Source: Candidatus Njordarchaeum guaymasense
GTDB lineage: Archaea > Asgardarchaeota > Njordarchaeia > Njordarchaeales > Njordarchaeaceae
Assembly (NCBI GenBank): GCA_030587605.1
Contig: JAUQYT010000252.1
Coordinates: 1-14,030, forward strand
Length of the DNA stretch: 14,030 bases
Direction: 5' to 3'
Shown: positions 1-7,666 of the stretch, in pieces
How positions within the stretch are numbered: position 1 is the stretch's first letter
Layout: the number at the start of each line of letters is the position of its first letter
Program-made: the position numbers and the translations under genes
The notes under the pieces: model-generated
What the model saw: only the letters and a program-made list of their open reading frames with translations
The model's database searches: none
What the model was told of the DNA's origin: nothing

Positions 1-78
1 CAGACCTAAAACCAGATATCTATAAGCACTTGGCAACTTAACAGGATGCCGTTGCAGGTTCTGCCTCTTCTTTCCCAT
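1..78 (-). CDS. Start of an unidentified gene, cut by the window edge
   Basis: An ATG at 76-78 (minus) opens a frame of 26 codons that stays open to the left edge. It is preceded by a full-strength Shine-Dalgarno, GGAGGTG, ending 9 nt before the ATG, which matches the spacing of other genes here. The visible N-terminus is basic (MGKKRQNLQRHP) and then turns hydrophobic (YRYLVLGL), so it could enter a membrane, but 26 residues are too few to assign a family. It lies downstream of the NuoN-like gene on the same strand, with a U-rich stretch between them, so it is probably a separate transcript. The ribosome-binding site is the main support. Confidence 0.5.
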   Translation of the reverse strand, partial: MGKKRQNLQRHPVKLPSAYRYLVLGL

Positions 79-242
79 TACAGTTAACACCTCCATTTGC
101 CACTATAGTGTCAATATCAATTCCATCTACTTGTCTCGCCAACTTTCCCAAAATGAGGATCGTCACGAAGAACAGCGGAGGCTCACGTAAGTTAGGACGC
201 AACAGACAGTAATAAGCATTCAGGGAAGGACTAGAAGACTGC

Positions 243-268
243 TAACAAAAAAGAAAAAAGGAAATAAT
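243..268 (-). terminator. U-rich terminator after the membrane-subunit operon
   Basis: Just past the stop of the NuoN-like gene, the minus strand reads as a run of T with few interruptions (the plus strand shows A-runs at 245-267). Archaeal transcription commonly ends at such oligo-T tracts without a hairpin. The position fits the end of the six-gene minus-strand operon. Confidence 0.5.
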
Positions 269-281
269 AGCGCTCTCGCTT

Positions 282-1811
282 TCAGACCGTGGCGCCTATA
301 TAGCTCGGTATCCCAGTAAGGGCCGCCGCCGCCTGTTGAACCAAGTCGAAGAAGGGCTTCGGATACACGCCAATGATTATGCAGAGCGCGGCTAGGATCC
401 ACATAGCGATGAGCATTGGTGACGGCGATTCTTTCACGTTAGCCACTTTCTTCGAGGGTTCCGTGAAAACAATTACCTGAACAATTCTTAGATAGAAGTA
501 TATCGCCACAGCGCTGCTGAACAACCCGAATATCAGCAAAGAGTACCCAAGGACGCCGCCGAACTCCGCGGCAGACCAGAGCAAGAGTATCTTGCTGTAG
601 AAACCGTTAAGCGGAGGTACGCCAGCTATTGCGAAGGCTCCGACCCCAAATGCCAGCGCTGTCAGAGGCATCTTTCTCCCAATCCCGCCTAACTCACCTA
701 AGTCCTTGGTCTTGGCTGCATGCAGAAACGCTCCTGCGCACAAGAAGAGGAGTCCCTTCGCGATGGCGTGGTTCAGGATTTGGAAGAAGCTTGCTGTGGG
801 ACCCAACCAGCTGTTGGTAGAAGTCGCGACTGCGAAGCCTATGAAGATGAACCCCATATTCAAAATGCTTGAGTATGCGAGCAGCCTCTTAAGATCACTC
901 TGCAGTAGCGCTGAGATCGAGGCGACAACCATCGTTATTATGGCTATGAACCCGATCAGTGGGCGCCAGTCGAAATCCCAGAATGGGAACGCTACGAAGA
1001 GGATTCGGAACAGAGCGAAGACTGCAGCCTTAATTACAACCCCGGATAACATCGCTGAGATTCCACTTGGGGCTGCTGGGTGCGCGTCTATGAGCCACGT
1101 GTGGCAAGGCACTATCGCCGCCTTAATCCCGAACCCTACGACTAGCAGAACTATCAGAATTGTAGCAATTGAGACCACTCCCGGCGCGCCATAAGAAACC
1201 AGCATCGTATACCCAATGTACCCGATGTTTAGGGTTCCAGTCAACCCATAGAGGAAAGATATGGCATAGAGAACTGTCGTGCTACCCACGGCACCCATGA
1301 ATATGTACTTCATTCCAGCCTCAACAGGTTCCCACTGAGCCTTCCTGAAAGCAACGAGAACGTAGGCGGCAATAGCCATCATCTCGAAGAATACGAACAG
1401 GGTGAACAGGTCACCCGCAAATGCTACGCCGATCATACCAGCGACAAGAAGTTGAAGCAGAGCGTAGTACTTCGGTAGTCCTGAGTCATGCTTCATGTAG
1501 CTAATTGAGTACACTGAGACAACAAGTCCAAGTCCAGAGAATAATGCAGCCATAAACAAGCTCGCTGCGTCTGCTTCTATCAAGGCTCCGGAAGGTGGTC
1601 CAAAGCCGTAGTAGTATGTTATGACCTGTGATGGAAACCTATAGAAAAGGTACAAAACGGAGCCGAATGTTGTGGCGAGACCAAGAAAACTAACCGTCTC
1701 AGGGATCATCTTAATTCTGTATCTCTCAGCCAGTGACCCGAAGATGAAGGTTACCACTCCTGAGAGAGCAGAGATCATTATTGGTAGCAGTACAGATGTG
1801 TCAACAACCAT
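282..1811 (-). CDS. NuoN/MbhH-like antiporter-type membrane subunit
   Basis: A 509-residue polytopic membrane protein of the proton-conducting antiporter family (NuoL/M/N, MrpA/D, MbhH), with about 14 predicted helices. The conserved charged residues of the ion channel are visible: Glu143 in the TM5 motif LFVFFEMM, Lys230 in GFGIKAAIVP, and a lysine in the NHAIAKGLLF motif. The loop after Lys230 reads HTWLIDAHPAAPSG, closer to MrpD/MbhH (AHPAAP) than to classical NuoN. It is the last gene of the minus-strand block, with ATG 10 nt after the NuoM-like stop and a GGGGTGA ribosome-binding site inside the previous gene. The role, pumping H+ or Na+ across the membrane driven by the hydrogenase module, is inferred from the family. 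I am sure of the family but less sure of the N versus MbhH label. Confidence 0.9.
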   Translation of the reverse strand: MVVDTSVLLPIMISALSGVVTFIFGSLAERYRIKMIPETVSFLGLATTFGSVLYLFYRFPSQVITYYYGFGPPSGALIEADAASLFMAALFSGLGLVVSVYSISYMKHDSGLPKYYALLQLLVAGMIGVAFAGDLFTLFVFFEMMAIAAYVLVAFRKAQWEPVEAGMKYIFMGAVGSTTVLYAISFLYGLTGTLNIGYIGYTMLVSYGAPGVVSIATILIVLLVVGFGIKAAIVPCHTWLIDAHPAAPSGISAMLSGVVIKAAVFALFRILFVAFPFWDFDWRPLIGFIAIITMVVASISALLQSDLKRLLAYSSILNMGFIFIGFAVATSTNSWLGPTASFFQILNHAIAKGLLFLCAGAFLHAAKTKDLGELGGIGRKMPLTALAFGVGAFAIAGVPPLNGFYSKILLLWSAAEFGGVLGYSLLIFGLFSSAVAIYFYLRIVQVIVFTEPSKKVANVKESPSPMLIAMWILAALCIIIGVYPKPFFDLVQQAAAALTGIPSYIGATV

Positions 1812-1820
1812 CGGTCATTT

Positions 1821-3320
1821 TCACCCCGTGAGAACAGTTGAGAGTATTGGATTAATCACGTTTAGCACTACGTTCGGAACGATTCCGAAGGCTACTACAA
1901 AGAGCGCCAGCACTATCATCAGCGACTTTATTCTCTGTGGAGCATCCTTGACATTTTTCAAGCCCGGTTTTATTGGACCAAAGAAGATCCGCCGTATGGC
2001 CCAGAGATAGTAGCCAGCAGTAAGGGCCGTCGCAATTATTGCCAATAGGACTAGTATCGGGCTGTAGCTGACTCCGCCATAGAAGATTAGCCATTCACTC
2101 TGGAATCCACTCAGCGGCGGCGTTCCTGCCAGTCCTAGCCCAGCGATTACCGCACACATTGCGGTTACAGGCATTCTTGCGCCCAGTCCCCTCAGTTTGC
2201 TAAACTCGAAGGTTCCTGCTTGTCTCATGATGACTCCACAGGAAATCCACATGATCGCCATGGCGACTCCATGGTTGATTATATGGAATACTCCTCCGAG
2301 GGCACCGTAAAGGGTCACCGCTGATAACCCAAAGAGTATGTAGCCCATTTGGCTCATGCTCGAGTATGCAAGCATGCTTTTCAGGTTGTCTTGGGCCAAT
2401 GCAAGTATGCCGCCATAGTACATTGTAATCACTGCAAATATCATTAAGCCAAGTCTCAGATCGATCAGTTGCGGAGCAAAGAACAATATCAATATCCTGG
2501 CAATTCCGTACGCTGCGGTCTTAGTCATGGCTGAACTGAGCAGTAACGTTACTGGTATCGGAGCGTCATAGTATGCTGAGGGGAGCCATGTGTGCAACGG
2601 GAAGATAGCCATCTTAACTATGAAAGCTATCAAAATCAAGGTAGCAACACCCACGAGCGCCATAAAACTCACCGTTGCCAGCATCGGTTCCAAGGGGGAC
2701 ACCGATGGAGCAGAGTAGAGGTCAAACGTTCCAGTTAAGAAACCTATCACGAAGACCCCAGCAAACAGGGCTGCGCTTCCAAAGTGCGTATAGAGAAAGT
2801 ACTTGAGGGCGCTTACCTTCCTCTCAGCTGTCACACCAAACATTGAGATCAGCAAGAAGGATGGAAGTAGCATTACTTCCCAGAACAGGATGAATTGTAT
2901 TAGATTCGTCGAAAGTATTACTCCAATCATGCCACCTACGAAAAGCATCATATTCCCGTAGAAAGCCGGTTGGTTCTCAACATCTTTCATGTCAATCGCA
3001 CAATAGAATAGCGTGATTGTCCCCAAGGCGCTTATCATCAGGACAATAGGGTAGCTTAGACCATCTGCGTTTAGCCCTACATTCAGGAAATTAGGAATCC
3101 AAGTGTACGGCCCTGCCATCACACCGGTAGACACGGCAGGTATCATTATGTCGATCAGAAACATTGTTGAGATCAGTGAGATAACGGCTGCCATCCAGCT
3201 TGTGTATTTCTTGGTAACTCTGCCAAGTCCGTATACGAGGATAACACCTACGAACATTGTGAGGAACGAAAGGACTAATGTTGATGCAGGATTGAATCCT
3301 AGGCTTTCCATTAATACCAT
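1821..3320 (-). CDS. NuoM-like antiporter-type membrane subunit
   Basis: A roughly 499-residue polytopic membrane protein of the same antiporter family. From the ATG at 3320, the TM5 glutamate is Glu148 (FILFWEVMLLPSF) and the TM7 lysine is Lys236 (AFIVKMAIFPLHTWLP). It also has the conserved HIINHGVAMAIMW and GLAGTPPLSGF segments. An in-frame GTG at 3332 is possible, but AAGGTGAG lies 8-9 nt before ATG 3320 and overlaps the GTG, so I favour the ATG. The gene starts about 16 nt after the NuoL-like stop, so the two are probably translationally coupled. It is one of three ion-channel subunits of the complex and should lie in the membrane arm between the L-like and N/MbhH-like subunits. Confidence 0.9.
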   Translation of the reverse strand: MVLMESLGFNPASTLVLSFLTMFVGVILVYGLGRVTKKYTSWMAAVISLISTMFLIDIMIPAVSTGVMAGPYTWIPNFLNVGLNADGLSYPIVLMISALGTITLFYCAIDMKDVENQPAFYGNMMLFVGGMIGVILSTNLIQFILFWEVMLLPSFLLISMFGVTAERKVSALKYFLYTHFGSAALFAGVFVIGFLTGTFDLYSAPSVSPLEPMLATVSFMALVGVATLILIAFIVKMAIFPLHTWLPSAYYDAPIPVTLLLSSAMTKTAAYGIARILILFFAPQLIDLRLGLMIFAVITMYYGGILALAQDNLKSMLAYSSMSQMGYILFGLSAVTLYGALGGVFHIINHGVAMAIMWISCGVIMRQAGTFEFSKLRGLGARMPVTAMCAVIAGLGLAGTPPLSGFQSEWLIFYGGVSYSPILVLLAIIATALTAGYYLWAIRRIFFGPIKPGLKNVKDAPQRIKSLMIVLALFVVAFGIVPNVVLNVINPILSTVLTG

Positions 3321-3336
3321 TCTGGATCTCACCTTC

Positions 3337-5337
3337 CTATGCTAGCAGCAATATGAGGAGGAACAAGACTGCACCTGCTACTATGTAGATTATGTTTACG
3401 GATAGTATGCCTGTGTGTATCTTTCTGAGACCGTTACTTATGCGTCCAAACCCTCGAGCCGCAACAAAGTTGAATCTGTCTATCCCTCTTTCTTCGATCA
3501 TGCTGCGCATCTTTCTGCATAGCCCGAGGAACCCATTGACGAAGATCTTGTAGTAGAACGCGTTGATGTACCATCTGTTGAAGAAGAATCTGTGGAAGGA
3601 GCCGAGAACACTGCCTCGCTTTGTAAGTTTCTCAACGTTGCCTCTTCTCATGATGTAGAAATAGAATGCGGGAATGAAGCCCACAGCTATTATTATTAGG
3701 GTCAATATGAACGTGATCGAAGTGAATATCCCGACAAAGAATTCAGTGAAGTCAACTGCGTGACCCATATAGTCGTCAAACAATGGGCCCAAGAAGCCAA
3801 AGAACACCGTGAACAAAGCAAGTATCACCAAGGGAACCCACATTACTGCTGGAGCCTCGTGAACCCCGTGCTCGTGTTCAAGTTCCTTCACATGCTTGCT
3901 TTCAGGACCAAAGAACGTTAAACCAATCAACCTGAAAGAGTAGAACACTGTGAAGACCGCCGTCAAAGCAGTAATGACGAACAATATTGCAATGAAGACA
4001 TTGGTCTCTCCACCGATCCAAAGCACTTCGAAGATACTTTCTTTGCTGAAGAACCCTGCGAATGGCGGTATGCCTGAGAGCGAGAGCGCGCCTATCAACA
4101 TGCAGGTGAATGTGATAGGCATCTTCTTCCTTAACCCCCCCATCTCATCCATATATATTGACTCAACAGAATGGAGAACAGCGCCCGCGCCCAAGAAGAG
4201 AAGTGCCTTGAAGATAGCGTGAGCAGCCAGATGGAGAGTCCCAGCAGCGTAACCTGCCATAAATTCTCCTGCCATGAGACCGCCCGCACCTAACGCCAGG
4301 AACATGAAGCCAAGCTGGCTTATTGTGGAGCAGGCAAGCACCTTCTTTATCTCCCGTTGCACGCATCCCATCGTTGCTGCGAGAAGAGCCGTGAATGCTC
4401 CAATACCAGCTACTACCGCAGGGAATATCTGGGCTCCTGGTATTGTCGCCGACGCTATGAGGAAAATCGGCAGGAACCTCGCTATGAGGTAGACACCAGC
4501 TTTAACCATTGCTGCGGCGTGGATGAGGGCACTAACAGTTGTCGGGCCAGCCATTGCTTCAAGCAACCAGACATCGAGTGGAAACTGAGCAGACTTACCA
4601 ATAGGCCCACCAAAAAACAGTAGTGCAGTAGGGAGCAGGAGACCAAAGCTCGCTAGACCAACTGCCCAACCGGTACTACTTTCCAGTTCTCTGTAGTTGA
4701 ACGTTCCAGCGAACAGGAAAATCAGTAGGATCGCGGTGAGGAGGGCTATGTCGCCCACCCGAGTCGTTACGAATGCTTTCATCCCAGAATGCGCGTTATA
4801 GTCTCCCTCAGGCATCACTCCTATCCATGGGTCATCGTAGTCCTTGCTTTTCTTGTACCAGAATCCAATTAGTCCCCATGAACATGTGCCAACGATTTCC
4901 CAGCCGAGGAAAAGTTGCAGAAGGTTGTCTGACATTACGAGAAGGATCATTCCTCCGATGAAGAAGAGCATGAAGAACCAGTATCGACCCATGTCTTCCT
5001 CTTTGCGCATGTATCCGATGCTGTACAGCATTATGAGGAAACCTATGTCTGCGGCAACGTTGGCCACGAAAACACTCAGCGGATCAACTAATACTCCTAC
5101 ACTGACTACCCTCGTAGGAGAAAGGCGGAACCATTCTACTTTCGAGTCAAAACCTGGTGAAGCATCAGGAATCATGAATATGGCAAAGATGACTGCTAAT
5201 CCAGAAAAAGCGACTGCGATAATGTCTCTGAGCTTCTTACTCGTCTCTGATTTTGTAAAAAATCCAATTACAGGGATAATCAAAGCGCCAACTAAAGGAA
5301 TTACCCAGACAAGCCAAGGATCATATGGCGTTAACAC
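3337..5337 (-). CDS. NuoL-like antiporter-type membrane subunit
   Basis: A 666-residue protein, the longest antiporter-type subunit. Glu147 sits in QLFLGWEIVG, Lys248 in GPIGKSAQFPLD, and His273 and Lys279 in SALIHAAAMVKAG, all conserved channel residues of NuoL. The sequence WEIVGTCSWGLIGFWYKK is typical of NuoL. Beyond the 14-helix core it has a C-terminal part of more than 130 residues with hydrophobic and basic stretches, where NuoL carries its long lateral helix and last membrane helix. The start is GTG 5337, with GGAGGG ending about 9 nt upstream. It follows the NuoK-like gene by 22 nt. In complex I, NuoL is the distal pump; a group 4 hydrogenase with a full NuoL is less usual than one with only Mrp-type subunits. 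Confidence 0.92.
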   Translation of the reverse strand: MLTPYDPWLVWVIPLVGALIIPVIGFFTKSETSKKLRDIIAVAFSGLAVIFAIFMIPDASPGFDSKVEWFRLSPTRVVSVGVLVDPLSVFVANVAADIGFLIMLYSIGYMRKEEDMGRYWFFMLFFIGGMILLVMSDNLLQLFLGWEIVGTCSWGLIGFWYKKSKDYDDPWIGVMPEGDYNAHSGMKAFVTTRVGDIALLTAILLIFLFAGTFNYRELESSTGWAVGLASFGLLLPTALLFFGGPIGKSAQFPLDVWLLEAMAGPTTVSALIHAAAMVKAGVYLIARFLPIFLIASATIPGAQIFPAVVAGIGAFTALLAATMGCVQREIKKVLACSTISQLGFMFLALGAGGLMAGEFMAGYAAGTLHLAAHAIFKALLFLGAGAVLHSVESIYMDEMGGLRKKMPITFTCMLIGALSLSGIPPFAGFFSKESIFEVLWIGGETNVFIAILFVITALTAVFTVFYSFRLIGLTFFGPESKHVKELEHEHGVHEAPAVMWVPLVILALFTVFFGFLGPLFDDYMGHAVDFTEFFVGIFTSITFILTLIIIAVGFIPAFYFYIMRRGNVEKLTKRGSVLGSFHRFFFNRWYINAFYYKIFVNGFLGLCRKMRSMIEERGIDRFNFVAARGFGRISNGLRKIHTGILSVNIIYIVAGAVLFLLILLLA

Positions 5338-5359
5338 GGTGCTTTTCCCTCCATAGTAG

Positions 5360-5677
5360 CTACCACTTCAACTTCCTGATTTTCCGGACGTCCAATGTGC
5401 CATAATGTCTATAGACATTAATCACCATTGAAAGGGCAACAGCTGCGACAGCGCCCCCGATTATTATAGACAGAATTACGAGGGCTTGAGGTAGCGGATC
5501 AATAAAACCCACAACTCGGTAAGCGCTAAACACCAGCAGATTCAGATTCGCTGCGCTCAACAAGATCTCGATGCCGATGGTGAGCTTGATGAGATTCTTC
5601 TTAGTGGTCATACAGTATATGCCTAGTGCATATAGGAAGCCTGAAACGGTCAAGTAGAGCGCGAGATCCAACTCCAA
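5360..5677 (-). CDS. NuoK/MrpC-like small membrane subunit
   Basis: A 105-residue protein with three predicted helices, the size of NuoK, MrpC or MbhG. The first half is NuoK-like: Glu37 in TIGIEILLSAANLNLL corresponds to a conserved ion-channel glutamate. The second half reads DPLPQALVILSIIIGGAVAA, which matches the MrpC/MbhG signature (DPLPQALVLTAIVIG), and the second NuoK glutamate (usual context AAAEAAIG) is missing. It starts with TTG 5677; GGAGG lies 10 nt upstream and overlaps the stop of the preceding gene (6 nt apart). It should form part of the proton path that links the antiporter-like subunits to the hydrogenase module. Confidence 0.85.
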   Translation of the reverse strand: MELDLALYLTVSGFLYALGIYCMTTKKNLIKLTIGIEILLSAANLNLLVFSAYRVVGFIDPLPQALVILSIIIGGAVAAVALSMVINVYRHYGTLDVRKIRKLKW

Positions 5678-5682
5678 GGTTT

Positions 5683-6003
5683 CTATTCCTCCTTGCTTTC
5701 CTCTACTTTTCCTCTTTCAAGTCTGAAGAGCGTTGCTGCGCCGATGGCAGCTACGACAAAGACGAGCCCCTGTAATATTGAGTCTATTCCACGGTACCTC
5801 CATAGTAAGGCGCTTACATTTTGTCCTGCCATGGCATAATCATTGACTGGGATCAGCGTGCCAAGAATATAGCCTGAGAACATGTCAAGCTGGAATGGCA
5901 AGGCAGCTATCGGTGCTATCACAGCCACGAGAATAGCAACGAAGAGAATTGCAGCAAGCACGGCTCCTGAAATTCTCGCGATTAACCAGTTTGTTTCGGT
6001 CAT
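5683..6003 (-). CDS. Small MbhE/NuoJ C-half-like membrane subunit
   Basis: A 106-residue protein with a hydrophobic N-terminal helix, a loop, and a final helix preceded by SALLWRYRGIDSILQGLVF. It sits where the C-terminal half of NuoJ is expected, and its ATG overlaps the TGA of the NuoJ N-half gene (ATGA at 6000-6003), so the two are co-translated. However, the YRGxD motif followed by a long helix resembles MbhE and the C-terminal domain of MrpA (DFRGxDTxGE) more than NuoJ. The C-terminus is charged (RLERGKVEESKEE) and presumably cytoplasmic. The function is structural within the ion-translocating part of the complex. Assignment as a complex subunit is firm from position; the exact homology is uncertain. 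Confidence 0.7.
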   Translation of the reverse strand: MTETNWLIARISGAVLAAILFVAILVAVIAPIAALPFQLDMFSGYILGTLIPVNDYAMAGQNVSALLWRYRGIDSILQGLVFVVAAIGAATLFRLERGKVEESKEE

Positions 6004-6254
6004 TCTTCTTCCTCCCCTTTTGTCAGACTAATTGTGGCGAGAAACAGTATCGTTATTGCCCCAGCGTAGATCAGCAACTGTAAGACCCCTACAAAGGGCG
6101 CTGAGAGCAAGAAGAATATGAGCGCAATGGAAATGCTCATCAAAGCAAGAGAAACCGCAGCATAAACCAGACGTTTGAACTCGACTGCAAGAACACCAAA
6201 CACCACTGTAAAACCAAGCAGTATAATCTCTATGACCAGAGTTGCTGCGTCCAT
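6000..6254 (-). CDS. NuoJ-like subunit, N-terminal half only
   Basis: An 84-residue protein with three predicted helices. LVYAAVSLALMSISIALIFFLL followed by LQLLIYAGAITILFLATISL matches the first three helices of NuoJ, including the conserved YAGAI pi-bulge segment that takes part in coupling in complex I. Full NuoJ is about twice as long; here it ends in an acidic tail (KGEEEE) and the gene overlaps the next one by ATGA. Split NuoJ is known in archaeal Fpo/Nuo operons. It is the first gene of the minus-strand membrane operon, with an AAGGA ribosome-binding site close to the ATG and a roughly 115-nt leader if transcription starts from the TATA box near 6400. Confidence 0.85.
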   Translation of the reverse strand: MDAATLVIEIILLGFTVVFGVLAVEFKRLVYAAVSLALMSISIALIFFLLSAPFVGVLQLLIYAGAITILFLATISLTKGEEEE

Positions 6255-6393
6255 TTTTCCTTCTCAACTCCACAATGGATTTGAGCGATTCGACGCGGAT
6301 CATTCAATCATCGATAGGCTGTCTCGTGTCTCAACGTTTCTGACTGTGAACAGTTTTTGGCTCAGCTTCAAAACGAATCAATTGAGGGATTGC

Positions 6394-6407
6394 ATTTAAT
6401 ATTTAAG
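6394..6407 (-). promoter_or_regulatory. Candidate promoter of the membrane-subunit operon
   Basis: The minus strand reads CTTAAATATTAAAT, a good archaeal TATA box, about 140 nt before the NuoJ-like ATG. A second AT-rich box (CTATTTAAAT, 6451-6460) lies about 50 nt further upstream. Either could start the six-gene transcript. Box assignment is by eye only. Confidence 0.45.
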
Positions 6408-6473
6408 CATTACCCATATGTGTGTAAATGGCCAAGCCAAATAACAGTTCATTTAAATAGAATTCTGATCCGA

Positions 6474-6525
6474 AAACAAAAGAAAGGACTTTAGTTATCA
6501 TCACTCTGATCACAAGAAGTCCTTT
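6474..6525 (-). terminator. Hairpin plus U-tract terminator downstream of selD
   Basis: A perfect 9-bp inverted repeat, AAAGGACTT (6517-6525) and AAGTCCTTT (6483-6491) on the minus strand, encloses a 25-nt loop. It is followed directly by CTTTTGTTTT. This would end the selD transcript after a 3' region of about 140 nt and before the operon promoters. The repeat could also have a regulatory role. Confidence 0.5.
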
Positions 6526-6528
6526 GGT

Positions 6529-6546
6529 CTTAGGCTTCCGCCTAAG
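6529..6546 (-). repeat. 7-bp stem with GGAA tetraloop in the selD 3' region
   Basis: On the minus strand, CTTAGGC and GCCTAAG pair perfectly around a GGAA loop. This compact hairpin lies between the SECIS candidate and the terminator. It lacks the GAA/A internal loop of the classical archaeal SECIS, so I do not call it one. It may be a 3'-end stabilising or processing structure. Confidence 0.45.
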
Positions 6547-6625
6547 CAGCAGTAGCCCGCTTATGGCTTCTCTCAAAGAGAACTCTACTAACGTAGTTTC
6601 GTTTCTCTCTTCATCAAGTGCTGCT
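6545..6625 (-). promoter_or_regulatory. Candidate SECIS element of eukaryote-like type in the selD 3' UTR
   Basis: The structure begins directly after the selD stop. On the minus strand, ATGA (6614-6611) and TGAG (6575-6572) could form the tandem G.A quartet. Stem II pairs AGAGAG (6610-6605) with CTCTTT (6580-6575), one pair being a wobble, and continues with AA-TT and, across a bulged A, a C-G pair. The 5' side then has unpaired GAAA (6600-6597), 11 nt after ATGA. A mini-stem CTAC/GTAG (6596-6593, 6588-6585) closes the top, as in form 2 eukaryotic SECIS. Below the quartet, CTT/AAG and a perfect AGCAGCA/TGCTGCT pair (6625-6619, 6551-6545) could form stem I. The fold was made by hand. Eukaryote-like SECIS elements are known in Lokiarchaeota. 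Confidence 0.5.
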
Positions 6626-7666
6626 TTAGACTTCTACATATTCCAGATCCTTGGAAAGCCTAACTTCTCCTTTCCCTTCCTTCACTTTCCCGATTATGTA
6701 GGGAGTAACTTGCCGTTTCTGCAGAGCCCTCACGAGTTGTTTCGTATTCTCTTGTGATGCTGAGATTAACATGCCGCCGGCAGTCTCGTGGGCCTGGCCG
6801 TCCCTGAGTGAGTAGCCTAGGATGTCCGAGATTTGGATGCTTCCTTTGAAGACTGGGATTCTTGTGATTTCTAGGTTTACGCTGCTTTGTTGAGCCATCT
6901 CGTATGCATGCCCTACTAGGCCGAAACCAGTTACGTCCGTTGCTGCGTTGACTTTGCTTTGAAGCATCGCCTCGGCAACGGGTTTATTGGTAGTCGTCAT
7001 CGATGAGATCGTCTTTTTGATGGCTTCCTCGACAACTTTCCGCGGTATCTCACTAAGAAATTCCTTGCTCAGAGTTTCCTCCTCCTTTAGTAGGCGGTAG
7101 GCTGCCATAACTGGTTGCACTCCGAGAGGTTTTGTTAGGATAAGGCTATCGCCAACCTTTGCCCCTTTCTTGTAGACAACATCGCGAATTCTCATCATTC
7201 CCGTCGCCGCACCACCTAGGATTGGCCAAGGATTCGTGATCGTGTGCCCCCCAACGACTTGAGTTCCCAGTTTTTGGCAGAAGTTGCTGAAGCCTTTCAG
7301 GAGGTCAACGGCAATCTCATTGGGCATCTCAGGCGGGAACCCCATGATGACTAGGACGCCTAAAATGCTAGTTGCTCCCTTCGCGTAGACATCATTGGTG
7401 ACATTGCAGGCTGTGATCTCTCCTTGGGTTATTGGTTCGTCGACGATCGGTGTGAAGAAGTCGAGAGTTTGTACGAGGCATGTGTCCCTGCTGACTCTGA
7501 TTATAGCTGAGTCCTCTCCTGGCAATGCTCCCGCAAGAATATTGTTACTCTGGGGCAATGATGAGAGACCTGCGCGTTCAAGGAGAAGTCTTAGGTCGTT
7601 CTGGGGAATCTTGCAGCTTCATCCGTGCTCTGTGACCAATTTGGTCAGTCTGAGTTTTTCCGAGTT
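6626..7666 (-). CDS. selD: Selenophosphate synthetase, probable selenoprotein (in-frame TGA as Sec)
   Basis: Makes selenophosphate from selenide and ATP for selenocysteine and selenouridine synthesis. The body is clearly SelD: nucleotide-binding segment DFFTPIVDEPITQGEITACN, GGHTITNPWP, and DVTGFGLVGHAYEM. An ordinary start search begins at TTG 7558 and gives 310 residues without an active site. Reading upstream in the same frame, the codons give RLTKLVTEHG-TGA-SCKIPQ. This aligns with the SelD N-terminus (E. coli RLTQYSHGAGCGCK), with TGA 7619-7621 at the catalytic Cys17 and the lysine of SCK at the essential Lys20. Total length is then about 340, normal for the family. The true start is unclear: the frame opens after TAG 7667-7669, no ATG or GTG occurs before the TGA, and TTG 7637-7639 leaves out the conserved LRLT. 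GGAGG at 7672-7676 shows that translation begins near 7660. The end coordinate marks the open frame, not a proven start. Confidence 0.9.
7619..7621 (-). other. Probable selenocysteine codon (TGA) at the SelD catalytic position
   Basis: This in-frame TGA falls exactly where SelD proteins carry the catalytic Cys or Sec. SelD-like sequence is found on both sides, with Lys three residues after it. SelD with Sec at this position is well known in several lineages. The neighbouring Cys (SCK) is also conserved in E. coli (GCK). A Cys-to-TGA point error is the main alternative. Confidence 0.75.

Noticed and set aside
38..202. 54-codon minus-strand ORF from TTG 202
   Set aside because: It has no recognisable family and no ribosome-binding site, and it overlaps the well-supported ATG and GGAGGTG of the gene starting at 78.
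6529..6546. The CTTAGGC-GGAA-GCCTAAG hairpin as a classical archaeal SECIS
   Set aside because: It is a continuous stem without the GAA/A internal loop that defines the classical archaeal element.
6626..7558. selD as a 310-residue protein starting at TTG 7558
   Set aside because: This start removes the catalytic Cys/Sec and Lys and about 36 residues of conserved N-terminus that are readable upstream through the TGA.
7560..7618. Bacterial-type SECIS right after the UGA
   Set aside because: I see no clear stem-loop with a suitable apical loop in the 40-60 nt after the TGA, and the organism looks archaeal, where SECIS elements lie in the untranslated region.
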